A DNA stretch of 64,000 nt from DAHUXN01 sp963729815 (GTDB lineage Bacteria; Acidobacteriota; Terriglobia; Acidiferrales; UBA7541). Under the pieces are notes generated by a model, which had not been told where the DNA came from, did not search any database, and was given only the letters and a program-made list of their open reading frames with translations. Positions 61,657 to 64,000 of this stretch are shown one piece after another (the first letter of the stretch is position 1; each line of letters begins with the position of its first letter). The stretch spans positions 434,001 to 498,000 of the forward strand of contig CAVSPU010000004.1 in assembly GCA_963729815.1 (NCBI GenBank), written 5' to 3'. The translations under genes were made by a program, and so were the position numbers.

Positions 61657-62661
61657 TTACCGTGCCACCGGCTTCCGGCGCGCGGCAAGTTCGGGCGGCA
61701 ACGTGAATCGCACATCTTCGCGAATCAGATCGAGGTCGCGCTGATCCGTGAAGCCAAAATTCGCGAGACGCTGGCTCACCTGCTCGACAAGAATCTCCGG
61801 AGCGGAAGCGCCCGCGGTGAGTCCCAGCCGGGACACGCCCTCGAACCACGACGGCTGAAGATCGTTTCCATCCTCGATCAGGCGTGCTGCCACGCCCGCG
61901 CGCTGCGCTACTTCGACCAGGCGATTCGAATTCGAGCTGTTCGCCGAACCGACGACAAGTATCAAATCGACTTCGCGCGTCAGCGCCTCGACCGCTTCCT
62001 GCCGGTTTTGCGTCGCGTAGCAAATGTCATCCGACGCAGGCCCGACAATTTTCGGGAACCGCTGGCGCAAGCGCGAAACGATTTCTTGCGTGTCGTAAAG
62101 GCTTAGCGTCGTTTGCGTCAAGTACGCGAGCTTCTCCGGGTCGTCCACTTGCAGCTCGTCAACCTCTTCCACGCTGCCCACGACGACGGTTTGCTGCGGC
62201 GCCTCGCCCGAAGTGCCCACAATTTCCTGGTGATCGCGATGGCCAATCAGAATGAGCGTGCGGCTCTCGCGCGCGAACTTTCGCGCCTCAAGATGTACTT
62301 TCGTCACCAGCGGGCAAGTCGCGTCGATCACGCGCAGGCTGCGTTCGGTGGCTTCTTCGCGGACGCGCGGCGGAACGCCGTGCGCGCTGAACACCAGCAC
62401 CGCTTCCTGAGGCACCTCGCCGATGGATTCGACGAATATCGCTCCGCGCTGGCGCAACTGCTCCACTACATAGCGGTTATGGACGATTTCATGGTGAACA
62501 TAGACTGGAGCCCCATACGCCTCAAGCGCCAGTTCAACGATGTCCACGGCACGCACCACTCCGGCGCAAAACCCGCGTGGCCGGACGCGCACCAGCACTT
62601 TGTGGCCCTTGCCGTTCCCGCCGTTTCCGGTCCCTTGAATCTGCGCAAGATCTGAAGGCAT
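61657..62661 (-). CDS. ispH: 4-hydroxy-3-methylbut-2-enyl diphosphate reductase
   Basis: The 334-residue protein is IspH, the last enzyme of the MEP isoprenoid pathway, making IPP and DMAPP. It has the three iron-sulfur cysteines in the expected segments, GFCAGV, DATCPLV and DDICYATQNR, the HEIVHN and SAHGVPP substrate motifs, and the late GSANSSNSNRLVEVA segment. A TAACAT box ends 8 nt before the ATG and there is no Shine-Dalgarno, suggesting a leaderless transcript. It is divergent from the SDR gene. Confidence 0.95.
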   Translation of the reverse strand: MPSDLAQIQGTGNGGNGKGHKVLVRVRPRGFCAGVVRAVDIVELALEAYGAPVYVHHEIVHNRYVVEQLRQRGAIFVESIGEVPQEAVLVFSAHGVPPRVREEATERSLRVIDATCPLVTKVHLEARKFARESRTLILIGHRDHQEIVGTSGEAPQQTVVVGSVEEVDELQVDDPEKLAYLTQTTLSLYDTQEIVSRLRQRFPKIVGPASDDICYATQNRQEAVEALTREVDLILVVGSANSSNSNRLVEVAQRAGVAARLIEDGNDLQPSWFEGVSRLGLTAGASAPEILVEQVSQRLANFGFTDQRDLDLIREDVRFTLPPELAARRKPVAR

Positions 62662-62794
62662 AGAACTGTATGTTACCGCATCCCGGTACTTTGCGTCATC
62701 CGGTTTCCAACCTGCTGACTTCTGATACTACAACGGCTAGCCAAGCCTCCTTGATGGTATTCTGTGCTGCCCGAACTGCACCGGAGAGGATTCC

Positions 62795-63577
62795 ATGCTT
62801 TTGACAGACAAAGTTGCCGTAATCACAGGCGGCGGACGCGGAATCGGCCGCGCCATTGCTCGGCGCTTCGCCGCCGATGGGGCTGCCATCGCCGTCGTGG
62901 CGCGCACGCAGAAAGAGATTGATGCGGTCGCGAACGAATTGAAATCGGCCGGCCGCTCGGCGGTAGCGATTTCCGCCGACGTCACCCGGAAATCCGGCGC
63001 TCAAAAAATCGTCTCCGAGGCGCGCAAGCATTTTGGCCGCATCGACATTCTCGTCAACAACGCGGGCTTACTCGGACCGGTCAAGGCCGCCGACGAAATC
63101 GCGCCTGCGGAATGGGACGAAGTCATCGCCGCTAACCTGCGCGGGCCCTTCCTACTTTCGCGGCTCGTTTTGCCGGAAATGTACCGCCGCCAATCGGGCG
63201 CGATTATCAATATCTCCAGCGTCGCGGCAAAAGCAGCCTTTCCGTGGAACGCGCCTTACGCGGCTTCAAAGGCGGGCTTGCTCGGCTTGACACGGACGCT
63301 CGCCGCGGAAGCCGCCAAGAAGGGCGTTCGCGTCAACGCCATCTGCCCGGGGCCCGTGCAGGATACGGAAATGTTGCAAAAATTGGGAAGAGGCCTGGGC
63401 GAACGGCTGCAGATGAGCTCCGATCAAATGACTCAGCAGCTCGCTCAGGGAATACTTCAAGGCCGGCCACAGACGGCCGAGGAAATCGCCGAAGCCGCGC
63501 TCTTTCTCGCTTCAAACGCAGCCAGCGCGATTACGGGGCAGACTCTGAATGTGGATGGCGGAATGTCTTTTTACTGA
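62795..63577 (+). CDS. Short-chain dehydrogenase/reductase (classical SDR)
   Basis: The 260-residue oxidoreductase has GGGRGIG (NAD(P)-binding), NNAG, the catalytic Ser in NISSVAAK, the YxxxK motif in YAASK and the later CPGPVQT-like segment. It is 36-42% of FabG-like proteins in style but substrate is unknown. GGAGAGG lies before the ATG. Its 3' end overlaps a convergent small gene by 47 nt. Confidence 0.87.
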   Translation: MLLTDKVAVITGGGRGIGRAIARRFAADGAAIAVVARTQKEIDAVANELKSAGRSAVAISADVTRKSGAQKIVSEARKHFGRIDILVNNAGLLGPVKAADEIAPAEWDEVIAANLRGPFLLSRLVLPEMYRRQSGAIINISSVAAKAAFPWNAPYAASKAGLLGLTRTLAAEAAKKGVRVNAICPGPVQDTEMLQKLGRGLGERLQMSSDQMTQQLAQGILQGRPQTAEEIAEAALFLASNAASAITGQTLNVDGGMSFY

Positions 63578-63827
63578 TCGCTTCAAGCCTCATCCATTGC
63601 CGGTGAATCTTGGGCGCCAGGAGCTTGCTGCCCGCTTCCATCCAGTCCAGACCACGATTTCCCGCTTCCGTTACCGCGTAAATGGCCAGGGCCAGCACAA
63701 GGAAGCCGCAAAAAATCACAGCGAACAGCAGTTCAGCGGAGATCAACTCCTGGAAGAAGTACGTTTGAAGCGCAATGAAAACGACACCACACCACCAAAC
63801 CCACCTGGGAATCCGACGAATTCTCAT
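63531..63827 (-). CDS. Small two-helix membrane protein
   Basis: The ATG at 63827 is taken as the start; an upstream in-frame ATG at 63908 is possible. The 98-residue product has two hydrophobic helices (about residues 8-26 and 31-52) and a basic C-terminal tail. Its end overlaps the SDR gene by 47 nt, which lowers confidence slightly. No family is recognised. Confidence 0.55.
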   Translation of the reverse strand: MRIRRIPRWVWWCGVVFIALQTYFFQELISAELLFAVIFCGFLVLALAIYAVTEAGNRGLDWMEAGSKLLAPKIHRQWMRLEAISKKTFRHPHSESAP

Positions 63828-64000
63828 GACCGTATACCTTACCCCCATGGATTTAGATGCAAACGTGGGGCCGAAAGGAGCATCGCCAACATCTTCTCGC
63901 ACAGCCACTTGGAGAGTGCCAAATCGGGAGTGCGCAAAAGGAATGTATGAAACTTCCAGGAATGTGCCAGAGTTTGCGGAGTACTTCGATTAGCCTCGCG

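Noticed and set aside
1..64000. CRISPR array or rRNA operon
   Set aside because: No regularly spaced short repeats and no rRNA-like sequence were seen.

Overview
The window looks like chromosomal DNA of a member of the Acidobacteriota. This is an inference from gene content: a large Oar-like TonB-dependent receptor with an N-terminal carboxypeptidase-regulatory domain, secreted S9 peptidase and BNR/VPS10-type repeat proteins, a hopanoid radical-SAM enzyme, many sigma-54 two-component systems, and moderately high GC with little intergenic space. No rRNA is present; one tRNA (Leu, anticodon TAA) is.

Layout. 1-3.9 kb (minus): MacB-type permease, TolC-type channel and a partial hpnJ. 4.1-7.5 kb (plus): a family 2 glycosyltransferase, a polytopic membrane protein and a 2-oxoglutarate/Fe(II) oxygenase. 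7.5-13 kb (minus): one tightly packed run encoding a membrane fusion protein, a TPR protein and rmlA-rmlC-rmlB-rmlD for dTDP-L-rhamnose. 13.4-22.3 kb (plus): a NatAB-type ABC exporter, a second ABC ATPase, an aromatic-amino-acid-type decarboxylase, a TPR protein, and two ABC-2 permeases that probably pair with the second ATPase. 22.3-29.6 kb (minus): a signalling cluster with an NtrC-type regulator, a 40-residue membrane protein, a hybrid histidine kinase, a pseudo-receiver/dimerisation protein without a kinase domain, and an FHA-GAF-PP2C phosphatase. 29.9-34.1 kb: a BNR-repeat protein and a barrel-PKD-OmpA outer membrane protein. 34.4-38.3 kb (plus): a second NtrC/NtrB-type pair and a lipoprotein. 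38.5-41.9 kb: secreted proteins, glycine oxidase ThiO and small conserved genes.

42.1-46.15 kb is a decayed genomic island at the 3' end of tRNA-Leu. It is bounded by 58-bp direct repeats (50 of 58 identical, no gaps) and holds the C-terminal half of a tyrosine integrase, an IS3-family (IS407-group-like) insertion sequence, a truncated Rhs protein with a cysteine-rich variable tip, and a 4-nt-overlapping CPBP/Abi-type membrane protein that has lost most catalytic residues. This Rhs-tip/membrane-protein pair is the best candidate for an undescribed toxin-immunity module in the window.

46.8-57.8 kb (plus): a DUF1223 protein, the Oar-like receptor, a DPP-IV-type peptidase and a 1079-residue BNR protein, suggesting secreted peptide processing and uptake. 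57.9-64 kb: a GntR regulator, a HAD hydrolase with a HisC-like aminotransferase, an arginase-fold protein with substituted metal ligands, ispH, an SDR oxidoreductase and a small membrane protein.
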